In this document: positions 22,742-22,778 of the stretch, piece by piece
Numbering within the stretch: position 1 is the stretch's first letter
Layout: each line of letters begins with the position of its first letter
Assembly (NCBI GenBank): GCA_002431915.1
Contig: DJEP01000053.1
Coordinates: 1 to 22,778 of the forward strand
Origin: Lachnospiraceae bacterium UBA5895
GTDB lineage: Bacteria > Bacillota > Clostridia > Lachnospirales > Lachnospiraceae
DNA length: 22,778 bases
Reading direction: 5' to 3'
The notes under the pieces: model-generated
Databases searched by the model: none
Told to the model about the DNA's origin: nothing
What the model saw: the letters and a program-made list of their open reading frames with translations, nothing else
Position numbers and translations under genes: made by a program

Positions 22742-22778
22742 TTGGCTAGTTTAATGGAAAACCTGATAGATGTACTGG
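22742..22778 (+). CDS. flgN: Flagellar chaperone FlgN, 5' fragment
   Basis: The last 37 bases open a frame at TTG 22742 reading MASLMENLIDVL, which matches the N-terminus of clostridial FlgN, the export chaperone of the hook-associated proteins FlgK and FlgL. GAGG just upstream, inside the end of flgM, is a possible ribosome binding site. The gene is cut by the window end, so the call rests on 12 residues plus its place after flgM. An in-frame ATG at 22754 is the alternative start. Confidence 0.65.
   Translation, partial: MASLMENLIDVL

Overview
The window looks like chromosomal DNA of a flagellated, low-to-mid GC Firmicute, most likely a Lachnospiraceae gut anaerobe (Roseburia / Agathobacter / Lachnoclostridium type). 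The reasons are the AGGAGG-type ribosome binding sites, frequent TTG starts, short lipoprotein signal peptides, a YesN/YesM-type two-component pair beside a sugar ABC transporter, a DegV protein, and a flgM-flgN operon headed by a sigma-28 type promoter. The genus is an inference.

Layout. (1) 1-516 is an SseB-family protein, followed by up to three consecutive hairpins (577-738). (2) 792-5516 holds four plus-strand genes: a secreted-looking or appendage-type protein with RTX/EF-hand-like calcium-binding repeats, a membrane-anchored M23-like protein without its zinc ligands, an amidohydrolase, and a lipoprotein that resembles a family 9 glycoside hydrolase without its catalytic aspartates. The last three are packed like an operon (1-nt overlap, then a 13-nt gap). 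(3) 5509-8540 is a minus-strand operon read as FAD-dependent dehydrogenase, DegV fatty-acid-binding protein, PlsC acyltransferase; its last gene overlaps the GH9-like gene tail to tail by 8 nt. (4) 8695-11453 is a region of decay: a shredded MATE transporter remnant, an intact MATE transporter, a LysR regulator that has lost its DNA-binding domain and has a frameshifted C-terminus, and a compact element with two GCGAAGC mini-hairpins.

(5) 11479-22325 is an arabinose-type sugar module. It contains L-arabinose isomerase (araA) behind a perfect 9-bp inverted-repeat operator, an AraC-type response regulator and its YesM-type histidine kinase, then a YtfQ-YtfR-YtfT-YjfF-like ABC importer (binding lipoprotein, double ATPase, two permeases). 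A second, diverged YtfQ-like binding lipoprotein follows as its own transcription unit. The likely working model is that the kinase senses a pentose/furanose outside the cell, possibly through one of the two binding proteins, and the response regulator turns on the importer; AraA then isomerises L-arabinose to L-ribulose. araB and araD are not in the window. (6) 22393-22778 starts a flagellar operon with flgM and the first codons of flgN.

No CRISPR array, rRNA, tRNA or intact insertion sequence was seen. The most unusual points are the run of surface proteins that keep enzyme folds but lose catalytic residues, the doubled binding protein around one importer, and the decayed MATE/LysR locus with the mini-hairpin element.
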